Made by a program: the position numbers and the translations under genes. Of a DNA stretch of 64,000 nt, positions 25,200 through 33,991 are shown one piece after another. This stretch comes from Oceanisphaera marina. Lineage in GTDB: Bacteria > Pseudomonadota > Gammaproteobacteria > Enterobacterales > Aeromonadaceae. Location: NCBI RefSeq assembly GCF_014643915.1, contig NZ_BMKE01000006.1, positions 11,107 to 75,106 of the forward strand, written 5' to 3'. Position 1 is the stretch's first letter. Every line of letters starts with the position of its first letter. The notes below the pieces were generated by a model. The model saw only the letters and a program-made list of their open reading frames with translations. It had not been told where the DNA came from and searched no databases.

Positions 25200-28100
25200 A
25201 TGCAAGCAAGCCGTTATCCGCTAACCGAAGCTCAGCAAGGGCTGTGGTTTGCCCAGCGTCTGGATCCGCATAATCCGGCCTTCAACACGGCCCATGTGCT
25301 CTGGCTGGAAGGTGATCTGGATGTGCAGGCCTTTACGGCGGCGGCCAATCAGGCGGCCACCGAGGCCGACAGCCTGGCACTGCGCTTCGCTGATACCGAA
25401 CGAGGGCCGTGCCAATGGCGGGATACGGCCTGCGTGCCGATGCTGGAGGTCATCGATCTGAGCACCCATGGTGCAGCGGGAGATGAAGCCAGGGCGGCCG
25501 CGCTGCAGCAAATGCGTAGTGACCATTTAATGGCGCTGGATCCTGCGCGTGACCGGCTTGCCAGACAACAATTGTTTGTGCTGGGGAACGGGCGTTACGC
25601 CTGGTATCTGCGGGTGCATCATCTGGCAACCGATGGCTATGGCATGGGGCTGTTTGGCGAACGGGTGAGTGCACTGTATGGCGGCGATAGTCACCATCGG
25701 CCCTTTGCGCCTTTATTGCCCGTGCTGGAAGAAGACGCCGAGTATCAGCAATCGGATCGCCGGGATCGTGATGCAGCCTATTGGCATCACACCCTGACCG
25801 ATCTTCCACCTCCCGCCAGTTTGGCAAACGAGACGGCTGGCGATGCAAGTGAATATCAGTGCTGGCGGCAGGTGACACCATTGGACACCGAGCTGATGGC
25901 GCGCCTGACCAACCTGGCCGAGATGCGCAATCAGCCCTGGCCCGATCTGTTAACCGTGCTCACCGCCGAATATTGCCGCCGCCACACCCAGGGCGCCAAT
26001 GAAGTTGTCGTGGGGGTGCCTTATATGGGGCGTCTGGGCAGCAAGGCGGCGCGGGTGCCGGCCATGGTAATGAACGTGTTGCCATTGGCGCTGCGCGAAG
26101 CAGACGAGCCAGCCAGTGCCACCCTGGACACTTTTATGCGCCATACCGGGCGTGAACTGACCCGGGGGCGTCGCCATGGCCGTTACCGTGGCGAACAGCT
26201 GCGCCGCGATCTGGGACTGATTGGCGGTCAACGTCGACTTTATGGCCCCTTGATTAATGTACAGCCTTTTTACAGTCCCCTGCTGTTCAATGGCTTGAAG
26301 AGCCAGCTGGACATTCTTTCTACCGGGCCGGTCGAGGATATCACCCTGGGGTTTCGTGGTGATGCCAAAGCCGCGCTGGATCTCGAAATTGAAGCCAACG
26401 GTGCCTTATATACCCCACAAGAGGTCGAGGCTCACGCCACACGCTTGCCCGCCTTTTTAAAGGCCGCCATTGAGGTCTGTTACGCCGAAGGTGAGTTGCA
26501 GGATATTGCCCTGGCGACCCCCGCCGAAACCCGGCGTTACCTTCATGAGGTGAATGCCACGGCTCATCCTGTGCCTGCGACGACCCTGGTGGCACTGTTT
26601 GAGGCGAAAATGCTCGCCACTCCCGAGGCAACCGCGCTGGTACTGGGCGAGCAAACCCTGAGTTACGCCGAGCTGGAGCAGCGAACGCGTGCGCTGGCGC
26701 TGCAATTGCAAGCGCTGGGGGTCACGCGCAATACCATAGTGGCGGTTGCCCTGGCGCGCTCTTTCGAACTGGTGATTGCGCTGGTGGCCATTCAGCGGGC
26801 CGGTGGCGCTTATTTGCCGCTGGACGCGGCTCAGCCTGATGATCGGTTGGCGCGCATTCTCGACTCGGCGCAGCCGGTGTGTTTGCTGACCACTGAGGCG
26901 GCGCGCTTTGCCGACCGGTTGGTGCTGAAGCCCGAAGACTGGCACGCCAGTGTGTCTAACAGCAATCAGGCAAGTCTGAATACCCAGGCAGAGCCCAGCG
27001 ATGCGGCTTATGTCATCTATACCTCGGGGTCGACCGGCGAACCCAAAGGGGTGGTGGTTGAGCATCAGGCCATTGTCAATCGACTGCTGTGGATGCAGGA
27101 CTTTTTTGCCATCGATGCCAGCGAGCGCATCTTGCAAAAAACCCCGGCCACCTTTGATGTGTCGGTGTGGGAATTTTTTCTGCCCCTGCTGGCCGGTGCC
27201 CGGTTGGTGATAGCGCAGCCCGATGCGCATCAGGATCCGCGCATTATTGCCAATCTGATCCGCGAACACGGCATTACCACGCTGCATTTTGTGCCCTCCA
27301 TGCTGGCAACCTTTCTGGCTTCGCCCGGCATCACAACCGGCTCGCTACGGCGGGTTATCGTCAGTGGCGAGGCCCTGGCTGCCTCGCTGCGTGCGCGTTT
27401 TCATCAGCAACTGACAGCCGAGTTGTTCAATCTTTATGGCCCCACCGAAGCCGCGGTAGACGTGAGCTACTGGCATGCCAGCCGCGAGGATCACAGCACC
27501 TCGGTACCGATCGGGTTTCCGGTGTGGAATACCCAGCTGTATGTGCTGGACTCGCAATTGCGTGCCTTGCCGCCCGGCGTTGCGGGAGACCTGTATCTGG
27601 GCGGTGTACAGCTGGCAAGGGGCTATCTGGGCCAGCCCGAACTGACGGCTGAACGTTTTATCGCGCATCCGTTCATTCACGGCGAACGATTGTATAAAAG
27701 TGGCGATGTGGCCCGTTTTCGTGAAGACGGAGCCATCGAATATCTGGGGCGCAGCGACGATCAGGTAAAACTGCGGGGGCTGCGTATCGAGTTGGGGGAC
27801 ATCAACCATGCCCTGAGCACGGCTGCCGGGGTGGCCAGCGCCGAGGTGCTGTTGCGCCAGGTTGGCGGCGAGCCGCGCCTGGTGGCTTATGTGCAGCCGC
27901 AGTCGAGGCACGTCGATGGCCTGGAACCGGGCGCCCTGCGTGCGCATCTGGCAGCGCGCTTGCCCGACTATATGATTCCGACGGCGTTTGTGACGGTGCA
28001 AGAGTGGCCCTTGTCGGCCAACGGCAAATTAAACCGCAAAGCCCTGCCATTGCCAGAAGCCGCCCAGTCGGCAGGTGGCGAGCTGAGCAGCGACACCGAA

Positions 28101-29180
28101 CGTGAACTGGCCCGCCTGTTTGCCGAGCAGCTGAATATCAGTCAGGCGATAGGGGCTGACGATGACTTTTTTGCGCTGGGCGGCGACTCCTTGTCGGCGG
28201 TGCATCTGTTGCTGGCCATTCAACAGCGCTGGCATTGGGACCCGGGCTTTGGTGCCTTGTTTGCCTCGCCCACGGTGGCGGGGTTGGCGGCGCTGATCGA
28301 CGCGCCGGGTGCCAATGCCGATGATGGGCTGGGTGACAGTATTCTGCTGGCGCAAGGAGCGGCCAATCTGGCCCCGGTGTTTGCCATTCATCCGGCAGGC
28401 GGCATTGCCTGGAACTACCGCGAACTGGCGCAGACTCTGTCGCCCAGACGTACCCTGTATGGGTTGCAATCGCCGGCGCTGCACAGCTCGCCAAATCATG
28501 GGCACCCGCCAGAGCAAAGCATAGCCGCGCTGGCCGCTCGTTATGTCAACACCCTGACCAGGCTGCATCCGCACGGGCCCGTGCATCTGGTTGGCTGGTC
28601 TGTGGGGGGCATTATTGCTCACGCCATGGCAATTTGCCTGCGTGAGCAGGGCCGTGACGTCGGTATGGTGGCGCTGCTGGATGCCTATCCTGCCGAGTGC
28701 TGGCGTGCCGAACCCGAGCCCGATCCGGTGGCGGCGCTGCGGGCATTGCTGGCGATTGCCGGTTACGATCCGGAGCAACACCTGGCGCTGGACAGCCGCG
28801 AGAAAGTGGTGGCCTTCCTGCGCCGGGGTGACAGCACCCTGGGCAACCTGCCCGACGCGGCACTGGATGGCGTGGTGCGTGCGGTTACCAGCACCAACAA
28901 GCTGGTGCGCGGTCATTATCATGGCCGTTATCACGGCCGCATTCTGCACCTGCGCGCCGGGCACGATCACAGCGACAAACCGCAGCTGCAGGCCAGTTTG
29001 TGGTCTGATTATGCCCGCGACATAACAGCGCTTGAACTGCCATTTTTACATGCCGAAATGACAGGGCGCGACGCCTCGGTGCGCATGGCACCGCTGTTGG
29101 CCGATTGCATGGCCGAGTATGACGCGGCATATGTGACGGGCAAGGTAACACAGAACTTACAGGAGACCTCATGCAGTTGA
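25200..29180 (+). CDS. entF: Nonribosomal peptide synthetase, EntF type (C-A-T-TE, serine)
   Basis: The protein has 1326 residues, close to E. coli EntF (1293). The condensation domain (about 1-440) has the active-site motif 'HHLATDG' (His140-141). The adenylation domain (about 460-960) has 'YTSGSTGEPKG' (607) and 'YGPTEAAVDV'. The thiolation domain has Ser997 in 'GGDSLSAV', and the thioesterase has Ser1134 in 'GWSVGG'. The eight A-domain specificity positions read from the A4-A5 region are D,V,W,H,I,S,L,V, then D and the invariant K. This is the serine code apart from Ile for Phe at one position. It should form dihydroxybenzoyl-serine and cyclise three units. No MbtH-like gene is visible beside it. 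Confidence 0.94.
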   Translation: MQASRYPLTEAQQGLWFAQRLDPHNPAFNTAHVLWLEGDLDVQAFTAAANQAATEADSLALRFADTERGPCQWRDTACVPMLEVIDLSTHGAAGDEARAAALQQMRSDHLMALDPARDRLARQQLFVLGNGRYAWYLRVHHLATDGYGMGLFGERVSALYGGDSHHRPFAPLLPVLEEDAEYQQSDRRDRDAAYWHHTLTDLPPPASLANETAGDASEYQCWRQVTPLDTELMARLTNLAEMRNQPWPDLLTVLTAEYCRRHTQGANEVVVGVPYMGRLGSKAARVPAMVMNVLPLALREADEPASATLDTFMRHTGRELTRGRRHGRYRGEQLRRDLGLIGGQRRLYGPLINVQPFYSPLLFNGLKSQLDILSTGPVEDITLGFRGDAKAALDLEIEANGALYTPQEVEAHATRLPAFLKAAIEVCYAEGELQDIALATPAETRRYLHEVNATAHPVPATTLVALFEAKMLATPEATALVLGEQTLSYAELEQRTRALALQLQALGVTRNTIVAVALARSFELVIALVAIQRAGGAYLPLDAAQPDDRLARILDSAQPVCLLTTEAARFADRLVLKPEDWHASVSNSNQASLNTQAEPSDAAYVIYTSGSTGEPKGVVVEHQAIVNRLLWMQDFFAIDASERILQKTPATFDVSVWEFFLPLLAGARLVIAQPDAHQDPRIIANLIREHGITTLHFVPSMLATFLASPGITTGSLRRVIVSGEALAASLRARFHQQLTAELFNLYGPTEAAVDVSYWHASREDHSTSVPIGFPVWNTQLYVLDSQLRALPPGVAGDLYLGGVQLARGYLGQPELTAERFIAHPFIHGERLYKSGDVARFREDGAIEYLGRSDDQVKLRGLRIELGDINHALSTAAGVASAEVLLRQVGGEPRLVAYVQPQSRHVDGLEPGALRAHLAARLPDYMIPTAFVTVQEWPLSANGKLNRKALPLPEAAQSAGGELSSDTERELARLFAEQLNISQAIGADDDFFALGGDSLSAVHLLLAIQQRWHWDPGFGALFASPTVAGLAALIDAPGANADDGLGDSILLAQGAANLAPVFAIHPAGGIAWNYRELAQTLSPRRTLYGLQSPALHSSPNHGHPPEQSIAALAARYVNTLTRLHPHGPVHLVGWSVGGIIAHAMAICLREQGRDVGMVALLDAYPAECWRAEPEPDPVAALRALLAIAGYDPEQHLALDSREKVVAFLRRGDSTLGNLPDAALDGVVRAVTSTNKLVRGHYHGRYHGRILHLRAGHDHSDKPQLQASLWSDYARDITALELPFLHAEMTGRDASVRMAPLLADCMAEYDAAYVTGKVTQNLQETSCS

Positions 29181-29941
29181 GCGGATTTAACGGCACCCTT
29201 GCCCTGGTAACCGGTGCCGGTGGTGGTATTGGCGAAGCACTGGTAAACCAGCTGCGTGCCAGCGGTTGTATCGTGGTAGCCACGGATCTTGTTGCCCCTG
29301 TGATGGAAGACGTACCCGGGCTCCCTGCGATGCATGCCATGGCACTGGATGTGACCGACTCCCGGGCGGTAGACGCGCTGGTGGCCAGAGTAGAGCACGA
29401 GCTGGGGCCGATAGGCTTTGGCATCAATGTGGCCGGTATACTGCAATTTGGCACGGTGGAGCATATCGACGATGCCACCTGGCGGCGCACCTTTGCGGTG
29501 AATGCCGACGGTGTATTTTATGTGTCACGGGCACTGGCCCGAGTCATGACGCCCCGCCGCCGGGGCGTCATCGTCACGGTCGGGTCGAACGCCGCCGGTA
29601 TTCCCCGCCATGCGATGGCCGCTTACGCCGCTTCCAAGGCGGCGACGGCCATGTTCATGCGCTGTCTGGGACTGGAGCTGGCGCCATTTGGCATTCGCTG
29701 CAACAGCGTGGCTCCGGGCTCCACCCGCACTCCGATGCAAACCGGTATGTGGGCGGATGACAGTGGCGAGCAGCGGGTGATAGACGGCATTCCCGAGGAC
29801 TATAAAACCGGGATTCCACTGGGCAAGCTGGCGCAGCCGGAAGATATTGCCAATGCGGTGATGTTTTTGTTGTCCGATCAGGCCGGGCATATCGTGATGG
29901 ATGATTTATACGTGGACGGTGGCGCGACGCTGCGCGCCTGA
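29171..29941 (+). CDS. entA: 2,3-dihydro-2,3-dihydroxybenzoate dehydrogenase
   Basis: This 256-residue short-chain dehydrogenase oxidises 2,3-dihydro-2,3-dihydroxybenzoate to 2,3-dihydroxybenzoate with NAD. It shows the nucleotide-binding 'VTGAGGGIGEAL' at the N-terminus, the 'NVAG' turn, the catalytic 'YAASKAA' (near 156) and 'SVAPGSTRTPMQTGMW', which is typical of EntA. AGGAGA precedes ATG 29171, and the gene overlaps the entF end by 10 bp. It completes the dihydroxybenzoate set entC-entB-entA. Confidence 0.94.
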   Translation: MQLSGFNGTLALVTGAGGGIGEALVNQLRASGCIVVATDLVAPVMEDVPGLPAMHAMALDVTDSRAVDALVARVEHELGPIGFGINVAGILQFGTVEHIDDATWRRTFAVNADGVFYVSRALARVMTPRRRGVIVTVGSNAAGIPRHAMAAYAASKAATAMFMRCLGLELAPFGIRCNSVAPGSTRTPMQTGMWADDSGEQRVIDGIPEDYKTGIPLGKLAQPEDIANAVMFLLSDQAGHIVMDDLYVDGGATLRA

Positions 29942-29971
29942 TTCCCTTGCATGTTTGAGAAAGGAATTTTA

Positions 29972-31114
29972 ATGGAAGGTATTTTACGCATTGGCACCAC
30001 GGCTGTGGTTCGTGCATTGGCGACCGGCATGTTGGTGGTGTGCTCGGCTCTGACACCATTGACGGCCGCCGCCGGGCAAGAGGTAACCGACCTGCGCGGC
30101 AGAACCGTGACCGTGCCCGATAACATTGACACCATCGCCATTGATGATGGGCGTTTTCTGCTGGCATTGTCATTGATTGATCCCGATCCGGTGAGCAAGC
30201 TCGCCGCCTGGCCAAACGACATCAACCGTTTGGGCGAGGAATTCTATCAGCGTACGGTGGCGGCGTTCCCTGCCATGAAGTCACTGCCTGTGGTGTCCAG
30301 CTCGGCAGAAAGCTTCGATATGGAGTCGATGCTGGCCGCCGATCCTGATGTGGCGGTGGTATCGCTGAGCCGTGGCCCGACGGATGATCAGGTGGCCATG
30401 TTGCAAGCCTCGGGCATTGCGGTGGTGTTTATTGACTTCTTTATCGATCCCTTCAAGCATCAGGCTCCCAGCCTTGAACTATTGGCCCGCTTGACCGGCA
30501 ACCAGCCCCAGGCACAGGCGTATCTGGCGCTGCGCGAGCAACACCTGGCGCGTATTTCACAACGTCTTGATGAGGGCGACGTCTCCAGGCCGACGGTATT
30601 CATGGAGGCCCATGCGGGCATCACCCAAGATTGCTGTTTTTCGCCGGGTAATGGCGGCATAGGTGACTACATTGCGTTTGTGGGCGGGCACAACATAGGG
30701 GCCGACGTGCTGACCAAAGCCTCGGGCAAACTCAATCTTGAATATATTATTGCCAGCGATCCCGATGTGTATATTGCCACCGGCGGACCCGCGTTGGCGA
30801 AAAATGGCGGTCTGGTCATGGGGGGGGGGTATAGCGTGCCAGACGCACAGGCGGCATTGTCCAGGGTCGCCAGCCGTCATGGCATTGCCGATCTCTCGGC
30901 GGTGAGCCAGGGGCGGGTACACGGCCTGGCCCATCAGCTATTGAACTCGCCGCTGGATATTGTGGCGGTAGAGGCATTGGCCAAATGGATACACCCCCGG
31001 CTTTTTGCCGATCTGGATCCCGCAAGTACCTTGCAGCTTATTAACGAGCGCTTTCTGGCCTTGCCGTATACCGGCACCGGCTGGGTTGATCTTCCCTCAT
31101 CGCAACACCCTTGA
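29972..31114 (+). CDS. Periplasmic ferric-siderophore binding protein with an internal G10 tract
   Basis: This 380-residue class III binding protein has a signal peptide ending near 'PLTAAAGQE'. The ligand domain starts 'VTDLRGRTVTVPDNIDTIAIDDGR' and contains 'DMESMLAADPDVAVVSLSRGP' and 'EYIIASDPDVYIATGG'. AAAGGAATTTTAATG fixes the start at 29972. It lies 30 bp after entA and overlaps the region of the permease start. A run of ten G (30820-30829) encodes 'MGGGY'. It is longer than FepB (318) and its two-cysteine segment 'GITQDCCFSPGNG' is unusual. It presumably binds the ferric form of the operon's own siderophore. Confidence 0.87.
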   Translation: MEGILRIGTTAVVRALATGMLVVCSALTPLTAAAGQEVTDLRGRTVTVPDNIDTIAIDDGRFLLALSLIDPDPVSKLAAWPNDINRLGEEFYQRTVAAFPAMKSLPVVSSSAESFDMESMLAADPDVAVVSLSRGPTDDQVAMLQASGIAVVFIDFFIDPFKHQAPSLELLARLTGNQPQAQAYLALREQHLARISQRLDEGDVSRPTVFMEAHAGITQDCCFSPGNGGIGDYIAFVGGHNIGADVLTKASGKLNLEYIIASDPDVYIATGGPALAKNGGLVMGGGYSVPDAQAALSRVASRHGIADLSAVSQGRVHGLAHQLLNSPLDIVAVEALAKWIHPRLFADLDPASTLQLINERFLALPYTGTGWVDLPSSQHP

Positions 31115-31128
31115 AACAGGCTACTTTC

Positions 31129-32217
31129 GTGAATACCTTGACTGATCTATCTACGCCGGGCGCTGCCACCACTGATTCCGCTGCCATTCTGTCGGCTTAT
31201 CGCAGCAAGGTACGCTGGCGCGTACTGATTTTGGCGGTATTGGTGCTGCTGTGCCTGGGGGCCCTGGTGCTCGACATGATTACCGGGCCTTCTTCGCTGA
31301 CCGCGGCCCAGGTGTGGGCGGGGATCCTCAATCCAGACAGTGTATCCACCGCACAAAAAACCATTATCTGGAATGTACGTTTGCCCTATGCCCTGATGGC
31401 CATGCTGGTGGGAGCGGCCTTGTCGCTGGCCGGCGCCGAAATGCAGGCCATTCTCAATAATCCCCTGGCCAGCCCTTTTACCCTGGGGGTATCGTCGGCG
31501 GCTTCCTTTGGCGCGGCCTTGGCTATTGTGCTGGGGATCAGTTTGCCGTTTGTTTCTACCGAGTGGATGGTGTCACTGAACGCCTTCATTTTTGCTCTGG
31601 GATCGGTATTGCTGTTACAGCTGATGACGCGGTTGCGCAGTGCCAGTGTGGAAACCATGGTGTTGCTGGGCATCGCCCTGGTGTTTGTATTTAACGCGCT
31701 GGTGGCCTTCGTGCAGTTTGCCTCATCCCAGGCGGCACTGCAGCAACTGGTATTCTGGAGCATGGGCTCGCTCTCGCGGGCAAATTGGCAGAATGTGGGC
31801 TTGCTGGCGCTGGTGTTATTGGTTGTGGTGCCATTCTCGCTGGCATCGGCCGGCAAGTTGACCGCACTGCGTCTGGGGGAAGACAGGGCGCGCAGCTTTG
31901 GTATCAACGTGGGGCGGCTGCGCTTTCTGGCGCTGTTGCGGGTCAGTATTCTGGCGGCCACGTCGGTGGCGTTTGTGGGCACCATTGGCTTTATCGGCCT
32001 GGTTGGGCCGCACATTGCCCGACTGATGCTGGGAGAAGATCACCGCTTTTTGCTGCCCGGCAGTATTTTAACCGGGGCCTTGATCATGGCGTTGGCCTCG
32101 GCCACCAGCAAGGTGCTGGTACCGGGCGTATTACTGCCGGTAGGCATAGTGACCTCGATTGTGGGGGTGCCGGTATTTTTATTGCTGATCTTCTGGAAGC
32201 CGGAGAAACAATCATGA
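31129..32217 (+). CDS. Ferric-siderophore ABC transporter permease (FecCD family, single copy)
   Basis: This 362-residue permease has about nine or ten membrane segments. Family stretches are 'WNVRLPYALMAMLVGAALSLAGAEMQAILNNPLASPFTLGVSSAA' and 'GTIGFIGLVGPHIARLMLGEDHR'. The GTG at 31129 has AGG 8 nt upstream; a TTG at 31111 overlapping the previous stop is possible but without a ribosome site. Only one permease gene lies between the binding protein and the ATPase, so the channel is probably a homodimer, unlike FepD/FepG. The ATPase start overlaps by ATGA. Confidence 0.87.
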   Translation: MNTLTDLSTPGAATTDSAAILSAYRSKVRWRVLILAVLVLLCLGALVLDMITGPSSLTAAQVWAGILNPDSVSTAQKTIIWNVRLPYALMAMLVGAALSLAGAEMQAILNNPLASPFTLGVSSAASFGAALAIVLGISLPFVSTEWMVSLNAFIFALGSVLLLQLMTRLRSASVETMVLLGIALVFVFNALVAFVQFASSQAALQQLVFWSMGSLSRANWQNVGLLALVLLVVVPFSLASAGKLTALRLGEDRARSFGINVGRLRFLALLRVSILAATSVAFVGTIGFIGLVGPHIARLMLGEDHRFLLPGSILTGALIMALASATSKVLVPGVLLPVGIVTSIVGVPVFLLLIFWKPEKQS

Positions 32218-33032
32218 GCAAGATTGAGCAAACGGCCAGCGAGCAGAGTGCAGGCCTGCAGATCAGTGGCTTGTCCACCGGTTATCGCAAGCGCCATATC
32301 ATTCAACAGATCAGCCTGCCAACGCTGGCTGCCGGCGGGGTGTATTCACTGATTGGCCCTAATGCGGCGGGTAAAAGCACGCTGATGCGCGCCCTGGCCG
32401 GCTTGCAAGCGGCCAGGGGATCGGTGCGCCTTGACGGTTATGAGTTGATTGGTCGGCCGTTGGCCGACTGGGCGCGGCGCGTTACTTACATGCCGCAAAC
32501 GCTGCCGCAAGGGGTGTCGCTGAACGTGCTGGAAAGCGTGATCAGCGCGCTGCGAGCTTCCCCGATGGAGGGCGCGAGTTCGAGCCAGGAGGTCAAGCAA
32601 TATGCGGTGGAGGTTCTCGAACGGGTGGGCATTGTCGATCTGGCGCTGAGAAACCTGGGGCATCTGTCTGGCGGGCAGCGCCAGTTGGTTTCGCTGGCCC
32701 AGGTACTGGCGCGTAACCCCAGGGTGCTGCTGCTCGACGAGCCGATCAGTGCCCTGGACTTGAAGCATCAGTTTCGGGTGATGCGACTGGTGCATGAACT
32801 GGCTCGCGAGCGCAACATGATAGTAGTGGCGGTGCTGCACGATCTTAATGTGGCGGCACGCTGGTCCGACGGTATCGTGATGCTGGCTCAGGGGCAGGTG
32901 GTCGCCAGCGGCACTCCCGGTGAGGCCATTACCCCGGACACTCTGGCTCGGGTATATGGGGTGCAAGCGCGGGTAGGGCAGTGCTCTCAGGGCAATATGC
33001 AGGTCATGATTGACGATGTGATTTATGGCTAA
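32214..33032 (+). CDS. Ferric-siderophore ABC transporter ATPase (FepC family)
   Basis: This 272-residue ATPase has Walker A 'GPNAAGKST' (near 50), the Q-loop 'YMPQTLPQG', the signature 'LSGGQRQL', Walker B 'VLLLDEPISALD' and 'VLHDLNVAARWSD'. The Walker A loop has Ala-Ala where most FepC proteins have Gly-Ala or Gly-Cys; this is tolerated in the family. ATG 32214 overlaps the permease stop by ATGA. It powers import of the siderophore together with the single permease. Confidence 0.9.
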   Translation: MSKIEQTASEQSAGLQISGLSTGYRKRHIIQQISLPTLAAGGVYSLIGPNAAGKSTLMRALAGLQAARGSVRLDGYELIGRPLADWARRVTYMPQTLPQGVSLNVLESVISALRASPMEGASSSQEVKQYAVEVLERVGIVDLALRNLGHLSGGQRQLVSLAQVLARNPRVLLLDEPISALDLKHQFRVMRLVHELARERNMIVVAVLHDLNVAARWSDGIVMLAQGQVVASGTPGEAITPDTLARVYGVQARVGQCSQGNMQVMIDDVIYG

Positions 33033-33093
33033 GCCGGCGCTTGTTCTGCGGTTGACCAACGACCTGGCAAGATTCGATAAAGAGGTAGGGGAT

Positions 33094-33915
33094 ATGAAGG
33101 AAAGCCAGCATCGGGAATGCGTGTCGCGGGCGAACGGGGCGGCGTATCAGATAAGCGTGTGGATACCGCCGGGCACTCCGCCAGCGGGTGGCTGGCCGGT
33201 GGTGTACGTGCTGGATGCCAATGCCATGTTTGCCACTTTTGTCGAGGCCATTCAACGCAGCGGCCGTCGTCCCGATGCGACCGGCATTGGCATGGCGGCG
33301 GTGGTGGGCATTGCCCACGGCGGCGAGCGCCTGTTTGCCACCGAATATCGTTATCGTGACTATACCTTCGAGGCATCGACGCTGGTTGACGCGAATCATG
33401 CCGCAGACAAGGCCGGTGGCGGGGCGGAATTTCTCGCGTTTATTGCCGAGCAGCTGGCCCCCGAACTGAGCGCAGAGTTTGGCCTGAATGCCGCGCGTCA
33501 GTCATTGTTTGGCCACTCGCTGGCCGGTTACTTTGTGCTGAACGCGCTGGCTGTTCGGCCAGAGGTTTTTTGTCATTATGCGGCCATCAGCCCGTCGGTA
33601 TGGTGGCAGCCTGAGGCGCTGGCTATGCGCCTGAATGCATTGGAGCAAGCCGCGACCGAGAGTATTCGCGGTGTGTTGGTGGCGGTGGGGGAATGGGAAG
33701 GGCAGCCTGCCCCCTGGCTGTTGGGTACCCCGGGTGTGGCGGCGCTTGTGCAAAGGCGCGCAGCGCGCCAGATGATAACGCAGGCCTGTGCAGCGGCCGA
33801 CCATTTGCGGCCGGTATTGGGCGAGCGGGTTACCTACCGCTGTTTTCCTGAAGAAGACCACTCTTCTATTGTGATGATCGCCATTCAGCGCACCCTGCGC
33901 CTGATGTTTTCTTAA
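33094..33915 (+). CDS. Cytoplasmic siderophore esterase (Fes/IroD/IroE superfamily)
   Basis: This 273-residue alpha/beta hydrolase of the esterase D/IroE superfamily has nucleophile 'LFGHSLAGYF' and C-terminal histidine in 'FPEEDHSS'. 'VYVLDANAMFATFVEAI' and 'ISPSVWWQPEALAMR' are family hallmarks (the WW motif). No signal peptide is seen, so it should act in the cytoplasm, hydrolysing ferric enterobactin-like trilactone to release iron. ATG 33094 has GAGGT 7 nt upstream; the frame also opens at 33025, inside the ATPase gene. It is the last gene of the operon. Confidence 0.83.
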   Translation: MKESQHRECVSRANGAAYQISVWIPPGTPPAGGWPVVYVLDANAMFATFVEAIQRSGRRPDATGIGMAAVVGIAHGGERLFATEYRYRDYTFEASTLVDANHAADKAGGGAEFLAFIAEQLAPELSAEFGLNAARQSLFGHSLAGYFVLNALAVRPEVFCHYAAISPSVWWQPEALAMRLNALEQAATESIRGVLVAVGEWEGQPAPWLLGTPGVAALVQRRAARQMITQACAAADHLRPVLGERVTYRCFPEEDHSSIVMIAIQRTLRLMFS

Positions 33916-33933
33916 ACGTTTTCTCTGAACGAT

Positions 33934-33970
33934 GAAATAAAAAACAGCGACCAGCGCTGTTTTTTATTTC
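33934..33970. terminator. Bidirectional terminator between the operon and the FepA-like gene
   Basis: GAAATAAAAAACAGCG (33934-33949) pairs perfectly with CGCTGTTTTTTATTTC (33955-33970) around a 5-nt loop. A/T runs on both sides of the GC core make it work in both directions for the convergent genes. Confidence 0.9.
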
Positions 33971-33991
33971 ACTTTTTTCTGCCAATGGGTA

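Noticed and set aside
28918-28940. Short CATGGCCGTTATCACGGCC-like repeat inside entF
   Set aside because: It codes for 'GHYHGRYHGRI' in the thioesterase domain, a normal part of EntF-type enzymes, so it is coding sequence, not an element.
31785-32213. Upstream extension of the siderophore ATPase frame into the permease gene
   Set aside because: The Walker-type domain begins right after ATG 32214, which overlaps the permease stop by ATGA; the extension is permease sequence read in another frame.
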